Below, in pieces: positions 44,421-52,856 of a stretch of DNA of 64,000 nucleotides (positions are counted from its first letter, which is position 1; the number at the start of each line of letters is the position of its first letter). The notes beneath the pieces were generated by a model that was not told the origin of the DNA, did no database searches, and was given only the letters and a program-made list of their open reading frames with translations. The position numbers and the translations under genes are program-made. The stretch is from Mycolicibacterium stellerae (GTDB lineage: Bacteria; Actinomycetota; Actinomycetes; Mycobacteriales; Mycobacteriaceae): contig NZ_RARC01000031.1 in assembly GCF_003719305.1 (NCBI RefSeq), positions 1 through 64,000 on the forward strand. The letters run 5' to 3'.

Positions 44421-46197
44421 GCTGTCCTCCGGTTGATCCATCGCTCGGCGGTCGTTGCGAGAGTTTGCGCTGGGGGCGCGCCTGATATACGCAGATCCCC
44501 GCGACGTAAGTCTCTTCCACAGCGAGGGAACCGATGTTCTCGGGTTCGACGTCGGCGGGGTTGCGGTCAATGACGACAAGGTCGGCTTGCTTACCGACGG
44601 TGATGCTGCCCGCGGCGTGGGACACACCAAGCGCGGCGGCCGATCCCGTCGTGTAAGCGTGCAACGCCTGGCCGACGGTTAACGCTTCGTGGGGGCTGTA
44701 GAGAACTCCGCTGCGGGCGCGGCGTGTGACCGCAGCCTGAATGGCGGGAAGCACGCGGTAGTCACCTGAGGGGTAATCCGAGGATCCAGCCAGCTGGACT
44801 CCGGCAGCAGTCAGTGTCTTCAGCGGCAGGGCAGGTAGCGATGGCGGGGCCGGCGCTTCGAACAGCTCCGGACCGAGGTCTTGGACCCAGATGGGTGATA
44901 CTACGGCGATAGCGCCGACGTCGGCGATACGGCCTGCCAGCTCGGCCCCGCAGAAAACCGTGTGCTCCAGGCGCGGTCGCCCGGGCAGCTCGTCGAGTCG
45001 ATTTGCGAACTTGCTGAGCGCGCGGGTGGCCTGGTCGATGGCTTCGTTACCTATGGCGTGCTGGGCCACTTGTAGCCCGTGATCGGCTGCGCTGGCGATG
45101 GTGGCCGCCAGGTCGTCGTCGTCCCAGAACAGCAGACCGTGGTGGTATTTGCGGTCGCGGCCGAATCGAGCCGGACCGCCGTTGCGCGCGGCGTGTAACG
45201 CCGCGCGCATCGATGCCAGGCCACCGCCGCCCACCGACGTGCGCACTACTCGGCTCACCGCTTGCAGCAGTTCGCCAACGGATAGGCAGACCGCGCAGGC
45301 TTCGCCGCCATCGAGAAACAACTTGGCGGCACCGACTGGAGATCGCGTCGGCCCGCTGCCGGTCGCTGGTCCCGAGGTGCGGTGGGCTAGCAGGGATTCA
45401 TTGCCAATTGGCATGCGGTGCACGGTGAGTGGGAGCAGACCACCTGCGATGGCTCGCTGATACAGGTCATCAAAAAGTGGCGAAACGGCGGCATCACCGA
45501 CTCTCGTGATCCCGGCCATCAGGAGTTCCTGGGCGTGGGCTGCCGCTTCGGTGAGCCAGGAGTCCGTGGCGGCGCCGACCAGTGAATTCCTGGACTGCGC
45601 CTCGGCCAGAAACAACGCAGCTTCGCTAATGTCACCACGGGGCAGCCGGTCGCGGCCGAGTGGGATCCCGCCGCCGATTGGCACCGTTGTGGGTGGTAGC
45701 CAACCCATCGCGTCAAAACCAGCGCTGTTGAGCGCACCGGAGTGCCAGCCGAGTGCGCCGATAAACAGGGGTCGTTCGGGGCATGCTCGGTCCAGCTCGT
45801 GGCGAGTGGGATGGCGGCGTTCGCGCAGCGTTGTCGGTGAGTAGCCAAACAACCGCACCCACCCCGAGTTTGGAGCGTGGGCGGCGAACTGTTCGACGAG
45901 GCCAAGCATGTCGTCGATGCTGGTTCCCGCGGGCAGGCGCAGGTCGGTCGAACGACGGTCCAGCGCAGCAAACAAGAAGTGGTGGTGGGCGTCGATAAAT
46001 CCCGGCAGCAACGCGCGGCCTGCGAGGTCTACCTCTTCGGCTCCTACGGCACGCGCTGTCGGGCGCAGCTCGTTCTCTGTGCCCACCGCGGCGATCTGTC
46101 CATCGGTCACCAGCACGGCTTCGGTGGTCTCGGCGGTGAGTGGTGCATCTTCACAGGTGACGATCGCTCCACCGAAGAAGAACAGTGATCCGGCCAT
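44413..46197 (-). CDS. Amidohydrolase, YtcJ-like (amidohydrolase_3)
   Basis: A 594-residue metal-dependent amidohydrolase. The N-terminal beta domain (FFFGGAIVTCEDAPL) leads to the metal motif DAHHHFLF. The later QHAIGNEAID with RLEHTVF give two more metal His, and SDYPSGDYRVLP the conserved Asp. The C-terminus has the usual GSITVGKQADLVVID. Members cleave amides of unknown nature. It is transcribed with the monoamine oxidase gene that overlaps it, and away from a TetR gene 178 bases off. Together they suggest breakdown of an amide to an amine and then oxidation. Confidence 0.87.
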   Translation of the reverse strand: MAGSLFFFGGAIVTCEDAPLTAETTEAVLVTDGQIAAVGTENELRPTARAVGAEEVDLAGRALLPGFIDAHHHFLFAALDRRSTDLRLPAGTSIDDMLGLVEQFAAHAPNSGWVRLFGYSPTTLRERRHPTRHELDRACPERPLFIGALGWHSGALNSAGFDAMGWLPPTTVPIGGGIPLGRDRLPRGDISEAALFLAEAQSRNSLVGAATDSWLTEAAAHAQELLMAGITRVGDAAVSPLFDDLYQRAIAGGLLPLTVHRMPIGNESLLAHRTSGPATGSGPTRSPVGAAKLFLDGGEACAVCLSVGELLQAVSRVVRTSVGGGGLASMRAALHAARNGGPARFGRDRKYHHGLLFWDDDDLAATIASAADHGLQVAQHAIGNEAIDQATRALSKFANRLDELPGRPRLEHTVFCGAELAGRIADVGAIAVVSPIWVQDLGPELFEAPAPPSLPALPLKTLTAAGVQLAGSSDYPSGDYRVLPAIQAAVTRRARSGVLYSPHEALTVGQALHAYTTGSAAALGVSHAAGSITVGKQADLVVIDRNPADVEPENIGSLAVEETYVAGICVYQARPQRKLSQRPPSDGSTGGQRV

Positions 46198-46325
46198 GCG
46201 TGGCCTTTCGGTTGTGTCGTTAACCGCGGGTCAGGCCCCTAGCGCCCGAGGACAAGATCGCCGAGCTCAGGACCTCTGACCCAGGCGTCCCTCGTCACGG
46301 CCCATCCCAGCTGTCGGACATGGAT

Positions 46326-46355
46326 GACAAAATAAACAATTCGCGTATGTTTGTC
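46326..46355. promoter_or_regulatory. Candidate TetR operator between amidohydrolase and tetR genes
   Basis: GACAAA (46326-46331) and TTTGTC (46350-46355) are inverted arms, with inner AAACA and TGTTT. The 30-bp imperfect palindrome lies between divergent genes. A TAGGAT box follows at 46364-46369. Confidence 0.5.
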
Positions 46356-46363
46356 TATCAACC

Positions 46364-46369
46364 TAGGAT
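46364..46369 (+). promoter_or_regulatory. Candidate -10 box for leaderless tetR (46376)
   Basis: TAGGAT (TANNNT) is 6 bases before the GTG start at 46376; no ribosome-binding site is visible. Confidence 0.45.
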
Positions 46370-46375
46370 CGCAAA

Positions 46376-46960
46376 GTGGCACGCGGCAACACCCCAATTC
46401 GTATCCTCGACGCGGCCGTGCGCTGCGCGGGCAAGATCGGTCTCCGACGGGTCACCGTGGACGACATCGCGAAAGAGGCCGGGCTCGCCCGCGTGACTCT
46501 CTACAGCCACTTCCCCACGAAAGAGGAGATCCTGCGGGCTGCCCTGCTCCGGGAGTTGGCTGTCTTCCTGGCCGCACTGGAGAACGAGTTCGCTCGACAC
46601 GATGACCCCGAGGTGAGGGTTGTGGAGACGGTGGTCGTCGCGGTGCGGACATTGCGATCTCACGAGGTCGTCCAGCACCTGCTGCGGACCGAGCCTGAGT
46701 TGCTGTTGCCATTCCTCGTCGGCGACAGCCCGCCAATGGGTCTAGCGCGAGAATGGGCGGCTACGCAGATGCTGAGCGCGTCTGACATCAGCTTTGCCAT
46801 CGACCCGCAGCCCGGCGGTGAGCTGGTGATGCGTCTGATCCACTCGCTCGTACTTAGCCCGGCCTCTAGCTACGACCTCGACGACGACGACCAACTACGC
46901 CGCCTTGTCAAGGCCTGGTTCGTGCCTCCACTGCTAGGTGGTTCACCCAAAGCAACGTGA
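46376..46960 (+). CDS. TetR-family regulator, divergent from amidohydrolase
   Basis: A 194-residue repressor. Helix-turn-helix: VTVDDIAKEAGLARVTLYSHFPTKEEIL, in short pieces. The C-terminal ligand domain is helical and unlike that of the other two TetR genes here. GTG 46376 follows a TANNNT box by 6 bases. It stands back to back with the amidohydrolase-amine oxidase operon, so it most likely controls that operon and itself through the palindrome at 46326-46355. The inducer may be an amide or amine. Confidence 0.86.
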   Translation: MARGNTPIRILDAAVRCAGKIGLRRVTVDDIAKEAGLARVTLYSHFPTKEEILRAALLRELAVFLAALENEFARHDDPEVRVVETVVVAVRTLRSHEVVQHLLRTEPELLLPFLVGDSPPMGLAREWAATQMLSASDISFAIDPQPGGELVMRLIHSLVLSPASSYDLDDDDQLRRLVKAWFVPPLLGGSPKAT

Positions 46961-46993
46961 CGGCAGGCGCCTGGAAAAACCCATCGACGGCGT

Positions 46994-47473
46994 TCAACTT
47001 CTCGGCCGAATACGACCGCATCCGGAAAGGTCCAGACGCCGAGGCCGAGCTTGATCGAGCGTTTGGCGACGAAGGCCGCACAGACCGGAAATGAAGACGG
47101 CGCAACGGAACGGCTGAAGCGACCGACCGACGAGATCGGCGGGTGCGGGCGATGCGTCGCTGACGTCACTGCCTTTGACAGTGCGGTAGTTCTCGCGGTA
47201 CCGATCGATCTGATCGGCGCGCAGTGGCACCGAGAAGATGCTGACGTTGTTGGGGCGGTCACCGGGTGGCCTGCGCTGCGCGAGATTGCGGGCACCGATG
47301 CGAAAACCTGCGACCGCACCCCCGAGGCAAGCGATCAGCATGGCGCCTGCGACTCCGGCCAGATCACTTCGGGTAGCCAGCGCCGCGACGAACAACCCGA
47401 GCGAGGCAAAGCCCATCAGGAGAAATACGTACGCCAGGTAAGTCACAGAAACACGTCGAAAGACGTCAACCAT
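46994..47473 (-). CDS. Small membrane protein with two hydrophobic segments
   Basis: A 159-residue protein. Two membrane segments lie in the first 70 residues (YLAYVFLLMGFASLGLFVAAL and AGAMLIACLGGAVAGF), followed by Arg-rich sequence and a motif VPLRADQIDRYRENYRTVKG. The last 50 residues are basic and of odd composition, so the true end may differ. ATG 47473 has AAGGG upstream. The gene is divergent from a TetR gene with a large inverted repeat between them. No function known. Confidence 0.6.
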   Translation of the reverse strand: MVDVFRRVSVTYLAYVFLLMGFASLGLFVAALATRSDLAGVAGAMLIACLGGAVAGFRIGARNLAQRRPPGDRPNNVSIFSVPLRADQIDRYRENYRTVKGSDVSDASPAPADLVGRSLQPFRCAVFISGLCGLRRQTLDQARPRRLDLSGCGRIRPRS

Positions 47474-47521
47474 CGTTATCCCTTCTCGAGCCTTAGCGAC
47501 CGCTCGCTTGGCGGTCGAAGC

Positions 47522-47563
47522 AACGCTACGCGTAGCGTAGTGCGCTACACCCAGCGTAGCGTT
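47522..47563. promoter_or_regulatory. Large inverted repeat, TetR operator candidate
   Basis: AACGCTACGC (47522-47531) and GCGTAGCGTT (47554-47563) are a perfect 10-base inverted pair. Inside are CTACGCGTAG (47526-47535) and GTAGTGCGCTAC (47537-47548). The CTACGC/GCGTAG box recurs several times in 42 bases between divergent genes, so two repressor dimers may bind. Confidence 0.65.
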
Positions 47564-47608
47564 TGGCGAGCCGGCGTTATTCCCTCGGTGAGCAGACAGG
47601 AGTTCTTG

Positions 47609-48154
47609 ATGGCACAGCAAGGGCGCGTTGAGGACGGCATTGCGGATTCGACGCTGCGCCTGTTGCGTACCGGAGGACCGCGCGCGGTGACGGTTGAGGC
47701 GGTCGCGGCGGATTCGGGCATCGCGAAGACGACTATCTACCGCCGGCATGCCAATCGACGGGATATGTTGTCGAGCGCTCTATCGCGGGTCGCGTCGCCG
47801 ACACCTCTTGATCCGCAGACAGAAGCGCCCGATCGGCTCAGGTGGCTCATCGACCATGCGATCGAAACGATCGGGGACGGCATCGGACTCGGCGGCCTTG
47901 CCGCGATGCTCACCGAGGACGATCCCGAATTCACCACCCTTTTCCGGCAGATCCTCATCGACCAACGGGCCAAACTGGCGGCTGCGATCGACACGGCCAG
48001 GGCCGACGGGTCGATGCGCGCCGATATTGACACCGAGGCATTGATAGACGCCGTGGTCGGCGCCTACATAGCCGAGCGCGCTCGCACGGGAAGCATCGCG
48101 GACGGCTGGAGGGAGCGGCTGTTCGATCTTCTGTGGCCCGCCGTGCAGGCGTGA
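47609..48154 (+). CDS. TetR-family regulator, divergent from membrane gene
   Basis: A 181-residue repressor with helix-turn-helix TVEAVAADSGIAKTTIYRRHANRRDM and a helical C-terminal ligand domain ending LFDLLWPAVQA. ATG 47609 has AGGAG at 7-8 bases, so the long upstream open frame is not used. The inverted repeat at 47522-47563 is 46 bases before it. It probably controls the membrane protein gene on the other strand and its own gene. The lipoprotein gene 66 bases downstream on the same strand may be co-transcribed. Confidence 0.85.
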   Translation: MAQQGRVEDGIADSTLRLLRTGGPRAVTVEAVAADSGIAKTTIYRRHANRRDMLSSALSRVASPTPLDPQTEAPDRLRWLIDHAIETIGDGIGLGGLAAMLTEDDPEFTTLFRQILIDQRAKLAAAIDTARADGSMRADIDTEALIDAVVGAYIAERARTGSIADGWRERLFDLLWPAVQA

Positions 48155-48220
48155 CACCGTGCCGAGGGGTGCTGCCAGCGGAAATGGGCGAAGCTCACAG
48201 CTAATGGCAAGGTGGCTGGC

Positions 48221-49093
48221 ATGAGCCGGATTTCCTGCAGGTTGAACCGCAACTGGTTGGCGTTGGCGATTACGAGCATCGCGACTTTGGGGGTGCTGAC
48301 GGCCTGCGCGGGTCCGTCCCTGCCCGACAACACACCCGCATCCAGCTTTAAGGACGGCGTCGCAGGCGCTCCGGAAGCCCCTGCCCCGCCCGAGCAGGGA
48401 CCCATGCCGGTGCAGGACGCACAGCGCGACGTCGTCAAGACCGCATCGATGACCATCAGGGTTGCCAATACCTCCGAGGCTGCGGACAAGGCGGCCGTCA
48501 TGGTGGAGGACGCCGACGGTCGGGTCGACAGCCGTAGCGAGGATGCCGGATCAGACCGCGGTCTGGCCCGCACCTCGGTCGTGTTGCGGGTTCCGGTGGC
48601 CAAGCTCGACGGTGTGGTGCGGGACTTGAAGACTCTGGGAAGCGTGCAGACGGCCGAGACCAGAGCCGAGGATGTCACGGCGCAACGGGTCGATATGGAC
48701 GCCCGCATCAAGGCCCTGCAGACCTCGGTGGATCGCCTCCTGGCCATCATGCGCGACGCGAAGGATCCCGAGGCGCTCATCTCTGCAGAGAATGCTCTCT
48801 CCCAGCGGCAAGCGGATCTGGACAGCCTGCGTGCGCAGCGCGACGCGCTCGGCGACCGCATCGAATACAGCACCGTCGATGTCACCTTCGTCGCCGAGAC
48901 GATCGGTGGCCCGGCACCCAAGGAGTACCAGGGCTTTGTCGGGCAGATCGAACGAGGTTGGGACGCAATGGTTTCCGTCGTCGGCAACCTCGTGCTGCTG
49001 TTCGGCCTGCTGCTGCCATGGCTGGCTGTGCTGGCCGTCGCCGGTGGCATCGGCTATGGCCTGATCCGGCTGCTCAGGGCACGCCGACCCTAG
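48221..49093 (+). CDS. Lipoprotein with DUF4349 domain
   Basis: A 290-residue envelope protein. The N-terminal signal ends in the lipobox LTAC, so lipid attachment at that Cys is expected. The DUF4349 region follows: KTASMTIRVANTSEAAD, then paired-helix sequence around RVDMDARIKALQTSVDRLLAIM that is probably a coiled coil. The last 40 residues have one membrane segment (LVLLFGLLLPWLAVLAVAGG). ATG 48221 has AAGGTGG upstream; GTG 48212 is an alternative. The family's role is unknown. The OsmC gene is convergent. Confidence 0.82.
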   Translation: MSRISCRLNRNWLALAITSIATLGVLTACAGPSLPDNTPASSFKDGVAGAPEAPAPPEQGPMPVQDAQRDVVKTASMTIRVANTSEAADKAAVMVEDADGRVDSRSEDAGSDRGLARTSVVLRVPVAKLDGVVRDLKTLGSVQTAETRAEDVTAQRVDMDARIKALQTSVDRLLAIMRDAKDPEALISAENALSQRQADLDSLRAQRDALGDRIEYSTVDVTFVAETIGGPAPKEYQGFVGQIERGWDAMVSVVGNLVLLFGLLLPWLAVLAVAGGIGYGLIRLLRARRP

Positions 49094-49112
49094 CCATGCG
49101 GGTCGACCACGG

Positions 49113-49574
49113 TCACTTCAACGATGTCGTGATGTCGATCTCCGAGGTCAGGGTCTGATGAACCGGGCAATGGTCGGCGATCTGCAGTAGCCGCTGCCGC
49201 TGACTTTCGTCGAGCGCGCCCGTTAACTCGATGTCGCGATCGACGTGATTGATCCACCCCTTGGTCGTCTCGCAGTGAACGCAGTCTTCTGCGTGGATAC
49301 GCGAGTGCCGCAACGTCACCCGAACCCCGTCAAGCGGCCAGCCTTTGCGGTCGGCGTACATCCGCAGCGTCATCGAGGTACATGCGCCGAGCCCGGCCAG
49401 CAGCAGATCGTAGGGTGTCGGCCCGGCGTCGTCGCCGATTGGCCGTGGCTCGTCGGCGACCAGTCGGTGATTGCCGACGGTGATCTGCTGCGTATACGTT
49501 CCCGACCCCGCCTCCGACACGGTCACCGCGCCCTCGGACGACGCCGTTTCGTTGCCATTCTCGCGTGTTGTCAT
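49113..49574 (-). CDS. OsmC-family peroxidase-like protein
   Basis: A 153-residue OsmC/Ohr-fold protein. The two reactive cysteines are in GACTSMTLRMYA and DHCPVHQTL, and the subfamily motif CVHCETTKG lies between them. OsmC proteins reduce organic hydroperoxides with low-molecular thiols or lipoyl proteins. The frame is open far upstream, but ATG 49574 has AGGAGA at 5 bases and gives the normal size. It is convergent with the lipoprotein gene and divergent from a secreted-protein gene. Confidence 0.86.
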   Translation of the reverse strand: MTTRENGNETASSEGAVTVSEAGSGTYTQQITVGNHRLVADEPRPIGDDAGPTPYDLLLAGLGACTSMTLRMYADRKGWPLDGVRVTLRHSRIHAEDCVHCETTKGWINHVDRDIELTGALDESQRQRLLQIADHCPVHQTLTSEIDITTSLK

Positions 49575-49736
49575 GTCTCTCCTCGGCGGTCTCGACGCCC
49601 GATCAACGCCGGACCGGATCGTCGCACGCCTGAGTGCCACCGTCGGCGAGTTTCGCACCAAGAATCCGCCAAGACGGCCAATGCACTCTCTGCGAGACGG
49701 GCCACCAACGCCCGACCGCCACAGATAGGACTGAAC

Positions 49737-50207
49737 ATGAAGCTCACAATGATCGCGGCGCTCTCCATCGCGACCGCCGCAACCTTGCCCCTCGCTGCCA
49801 TCGCGAACGCCTGTGGTGGAGGTGGCGAAATCCCTGAGGATAACGACTTCGTGACTCCGTCGGGAAACATCGTCTGCAGCATCTACTCCGATAGCTCCGG
49901 CGTGAATTGCGAAGTCCGGGAACACACCTGGGTGATGCCGGCATCCACAACCGGCCCGTTCGGCAGGGCGTGCGACTTCAATTTCGGGGGTCTGGAGTTC
50001 TATGTGAGTCAAGCCAAGCCGGCCAACCTCGGGTGCTACGAGGGGGCAAGCAAGTTCGATGCACCCGGCCTGAAGACTCTCGACTACGGCCAGACCTACT
50101 CCCGTGGTGCCATCACTTGCGACAGTGAGCTCGCTGGCGTCACATGCACCGACACCACCACCGGGCACTTCTTCCGCGTATCGCGCGAGAGCTACGAACT
50201 GGGGTGA
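49737..50207 (+). CDS. Secreted protein, DUF6636-like
   Basis: A 156-residue exported protein. A signal peptide ends near ANA at residue 25, followed by CGGGG. The mature part has FVTPSGNIVCSI, GVNCEVREHTW, GRACDF, NLGCYEG, TCDSE and GVTCTDT, with seven Cys that probably form disulfides. This pattern fits the DUF6636 family, common in mycobacteria and of unknown role. ATG 49737 has TAGGA upstream. The divergent OsmC gene is 163 bases away. Confidence 0.75.
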   Translation: MKLTMIAALSIATAATLPLAAIANACGGGGEIPEDNDFVTPSGNIVCSIYSDSSGVNCEVREHTWVMPASTTGPFGRACDFNFGGLEFYVSQAKPANLGCYEGASKFDAPGLKTLDYGQTYSRGAITCDSELAGVTCTDTTTGHFFRVSRESYELG

Positions 50208-50261
50208 GTCGGGCAGCAGGGCCGGGGCCACATCGTCACTCGAGAACCCTATTGTCGCTGT

Positions 50262-50747
50262 GTGGTCGACGACGCAAACCCGTGGAAAGACGAGCTCGTC
50301 AAGATCGCCGAACGACTGGAAGCCAAGACCGGGCAGACGCGGTGGACCGACCGAACGGGCTTGCTCATCGAGCGGGACTTCGTGGCGAGCGCGTACGCAA
50401 TGCGCAAGCTGGTCGAGGCGGCTGGCGGGTCGGCCGCACTCAGGCAACGTCGAATCCCGGTCAGGCGTTTCGAACTGACCGGGAGCCGCCCGCTGTCGGC
50501 CGACGACATAACGGATTGCTATGACTTCGACAACGGTCGTCGAACGATGCTCTCCCTTGTCCAGCTGTGTCACGAGATCCTGCACAGCGTTGTCTTCGCC
50601 TTCTGCTGCGGCGAGACCGAAGACCTCTTCGACGGCATATACGTGTCATCGGACGGTGACAAGAACGAGTACGTATACCTGGTGTTGGCATCCGATTTCA
50701 TTGCCCTGTGTGGTGACATCGGCACGCTGGATCTGCAGCCAAGATGA
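50262..50747 (+). CDS. Hypothetical protein, 161 residues
   Basis: I do not recognise this protein. It is soluble, without a signal peptide or membrane segment, and has a mixed composition. It contains CYDFDNGRR and then LCHEILHSVVFAF, an HExxH-like sequence (HEILH) that could bind zinc, followed by FCCGETEDLFDG. GTG 50262 is the best start at 54 bases after the previous gene. It lies alone before a 174-base A/T-richer gap. An HExxH protease activity is only a possibility. Confidence 0.6.
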   Translation: MVDDANPWKDELVKIAERLEAKTGQTRWTDRTGLLIERDFVASAYAMRKLVEAAGGSAALRQRRIPVRRFELTGSRPLSADDITDCYDFDNGRRTMLSLVQLCHEILHSVVFAFCCGETEDLFDGIYVSSDGDKNEYVYLVLASDFIALCGDIGTLDLQPR

Positions 50748-50921
50748 CTTGTGCGCAGCGGATTTGACGGTCCCCGTAGTATTGGTTTGTAGCTCCCGTT
50801 ATGCAGAAGCGCTGACGGTGTGAGCGAAACCACTTGAAAATAAAGCAATAACGGAAATGTTCGCCTGCGCCTGTTCATTGCGCTGAGTCGAGTCGTCCGG
50901 TGTAACAGAAGGGGGAATGCT

Positions 50922-52361
50922 GTGGAGTTGACCCGTGATCGTGCGGGCCAGCCATGGCGGGCACGTCACCGCGAGATCTTGAGCCGAATTGTCCGGGAGA
51001 CCGGGCCGCCAACGGATGCCATGCCGCGGATAGCGGATTCGCAGCGCCGCGAGCGCGACGACGCTTATTACGCGCTCGTCGGCGAGGTGCTCGATCTAGC
51101 CGGCAACATCGGTGCCATTTTGATGGCGTCCGGAACGCCTGCGACGGCCACTATGGACCAGGTCTCGGCCATCGCCGCCGCGTACGGCATCGAACGGTGC
51201 GAGGTCGACGTCATCAACACGACGATCCACGTCGCCGCGTACCGAGGGCCGACGATGCCCGCGGCCACCACGCTGCACATCGTGCAATCGCGATCGATGG
51301 ACTTCAGCCGCCTGGCTGCCGTCGACCGCTTGATCGGGCGGATCAAGGCGGGCCAGGTGTCTCCGTCGGTGGCCCGCGACGAGCTCGAAACGATCATCAC
51401 CGCGCCGCATCCGTACAAGCGCTGGGTAGCGACCCTCGCCTGGGGTGCGCTGGCGTTCGCGACGGCGGGAACCCTCGGTGCGAGCCTGCTGGCCTGTCTG
51501 GTCAGCGCCCTGAGCGCGATGGCGATCGACCGCGTCAACCGGCGACTGAACAGGCACGGGCTGCCGTTCTTCTTCCAGTACGCGGTCGGTGGGGCGATCG
51601 CGACCGCCCCGCCGATCCTGCTCTACGCGCTCAGCCCCAAGCTGGGGTTCCAATTCGAGCCGACGGTGGCCATCGCGGCCGGACTTGTCGTACTCCTTGC
51701 CGGTCTTTCGCTGGTTGGCTCGGTCGGCGACGTCATCTCCGGTGCTCCGGTCACCGCCGCCGCCCGCTTCTTCGAGCTGGTGATGTTGACGGCCGCGACG
51801 ATCGCCGGGGTGGCGTTGGTGCTTCACCTCGCCAGCCGGTTCGGTGCGCCGTTCGTCGGAATCAGCGCGGCCGCGCCGCCCGCCCTTGCCGAGCTGCCGG
51901 CACGCGTCGCGTTCGGCGCGGCGAGCGCGGCGGCCTTCGCCCTGGCCTGCTATGCCGAACGGTCCGCCGCGATGGCCGCTGCGTTCGGCGGGGCCGCAGG
52001 CACCATCGTGTTTCTTCTGGCCCAGGGCGCCGGCTTGGGTGCCGTGGTCGCGTCGTTCGTTGCAGCCGTGCCCATCGGCTTGGTCGGCCGGCTGATGGAA
52101 CGTCGCAATCTCGCGCCGCCGCTCGTGGTGTCGATCACGGGCATTGTGCCGCTGCTGCCGGGTCTGTCGCTGTTGCACGGGATCTACGCCGTCCTCAACG
52201 ATCAGCACGCCGTCGGGTTCGCTTCTGTCTTGGGTGCGCTGGCGATCGGTACTGCTCTGGCGGCAGGCGTCACCTTGGGCGAATGGGGTTCGTGGAAGGT
52301 TCGCGGGCGCCGGGTGCCGCGCCGCCTCCGCGCTGCGCGACCTGCCGGGAACAGGCTCTGA
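50922..52361 (+). CDS. Threonine/serine exporter family protein (ThrE)
   Basis: A 479-residue inner-membrane protein of the ThrE group. The N-terminal cytosolic part (ALVGEVLDLAGNIGAILMASG) carries the conserved small-residue pattern, followed by about ten hydrophobic segments in two five-helix repeats. ThrE of Corynebacterium exports threonine and serine. GTG 50922 is used with GGGGGAA upstream. It is followed by a strong terminator and the convergent whiB3 gene. M. tuberculosis has a ThrE homologue elsewhere, so this copy belongs to the accessory part. Confidence 0.88.
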   Translation: MELTRDRAGQPWRARHREILSRIVRETGPPTDAMPRIADSQRRERDDAYYALVGEVLDLAGNIGAILMASGTPATATMDQVSAIAAAYGIERCEVDVINTTIHVAAYRGPTMPAATTLHIVQSRSMDFSRLAAVDRLIGRIKAGQVSPSVARDELETIITAPHPYKRWVATLAWGALAFATAGTLGASLLACLVSALSAMAIDRVNRRLNRHGLPFFFQYAVGGAIATAPPILLYALSPKLGFQFEPTVAIAAGLVVLLAGLSLVGSVGDVISGAPVTAAARFFELVMLTAATIAGVALVLHLASRFGAPFVGISAAAPPALAELPARVAFGAASAAAFALACYAERSAAMAAAFGGAAGTIVFLLAQGAGLGAVVASFVAAVPIGLVGRLMERRNLAPPLVVSITGIVPLLPGLSLLHGIYAVLNDQHAVGFASVLGALAIGTALAAGVTLGEWGSWKVRGRRVPRRLRAARPAGNRL

Positions 52362-52383
52362 GGTTTCGCTCAATAGATACAAG

Positions 52384-52422
52384 AGCCCCCGACGCACTTC
52401 AAAACAGTGCTCGGGGGCTTTT
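52384..52422. terminator. Terminator between thrE and whiB3
   Basis: AGCCCCCGA (52384-52392) pairs with TCGGGGGCT (52411-52419), with inner GCAC/GTGC pairing, and TTTT follows. It serves two convergent genes. Confidence 0.85.
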
Positions 52423-52436
52423 GCGTCTTGTCGTGG

Positions 52437-52727
52437 TTAGGACGCGCGGCGGATGCCTCGCTTGAGGAGCATTTCACGCTCCGACTCCGAGAGCCCGCCC
52501 CAGATACCGTAGGGCTCGCCTACGGCGAGGGCGTGCGTGCGGCACTGGGCGATCACCGGGCAACTCCGGCACATCTCTTTCGCGCGCATCTCGCGCTGTG
52601 CGCGGGCCCGGCCACGCTCCCCGTCAGGGTGGAAGAACACCGAAGAATCGACTCCTCGGCAAAGACCGTGCATCTGCCAATCCCAGATGTCTGCGTTAGG
52701 TCCCGGTAGCTGCTGCGGTTGTGGCAT
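52437..52727 (-). CDS. whiB3: Redox-sensing transcription factor WhiB3
   Basis: WhiB3 binds a 4Fe-4S cluster, senses oxygen, NO and redox state, and controls lipid synthesis and virulence genes in M. tuberculosis. The 96 residues keep Cys23, Cys53, Cys56 and Cys62, the cluster ligands, and the turn GIWGG. Its start PQPQQLPGPNADIW is nearly that of M. tuberculosis WhiB3; the C-terminus is about six residues shorter. GAGAGGGG is 8 bases before ATG 52727. The gene is transcribed against its neighbours, as in M. tuberculosis. Confidence 0.95.
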   Translation of the reverse strand: MPQPQQLPGPNADIWDWQMHGLCRGVDSSVFFHPDGERGRARAQREMRAKEMCRSCPVIAQCRTHALAVGEPYGIWGGLSESEREMLLKRGIRRAS

Positions 52728-52826
52728 GTGGAAAACCCCTCTCTACGCACCGATTTGGATACCGCACGGGTGCGTGAGTTGTGGAACCGAACCGAGCACA
52801 AGTCGCCGATGACTACTCGTGCACAC

Positions 52827-52856
52827 AAAGTAGGGGCGCTTAGCAAAATGAGTCAA
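52827..52856 (-). promoter_or_regulatory. SigA-type promoter of whiB3
   Basis: On the minus strand TTGACT (52851-52856) and TACTTT (52827-52832) are 18 bases apart, close to the SigA consensus. A leader of about 90 bases would precede the start at 52727. Confidence 0.6.

Noticed and set aside
46870..47319. Second minus-strand frame overlapping the small membrane protein gene
   Set aside because: It has a few plausible-looking segments but no signal, no start site and overlaps a better frame with membrane helices.
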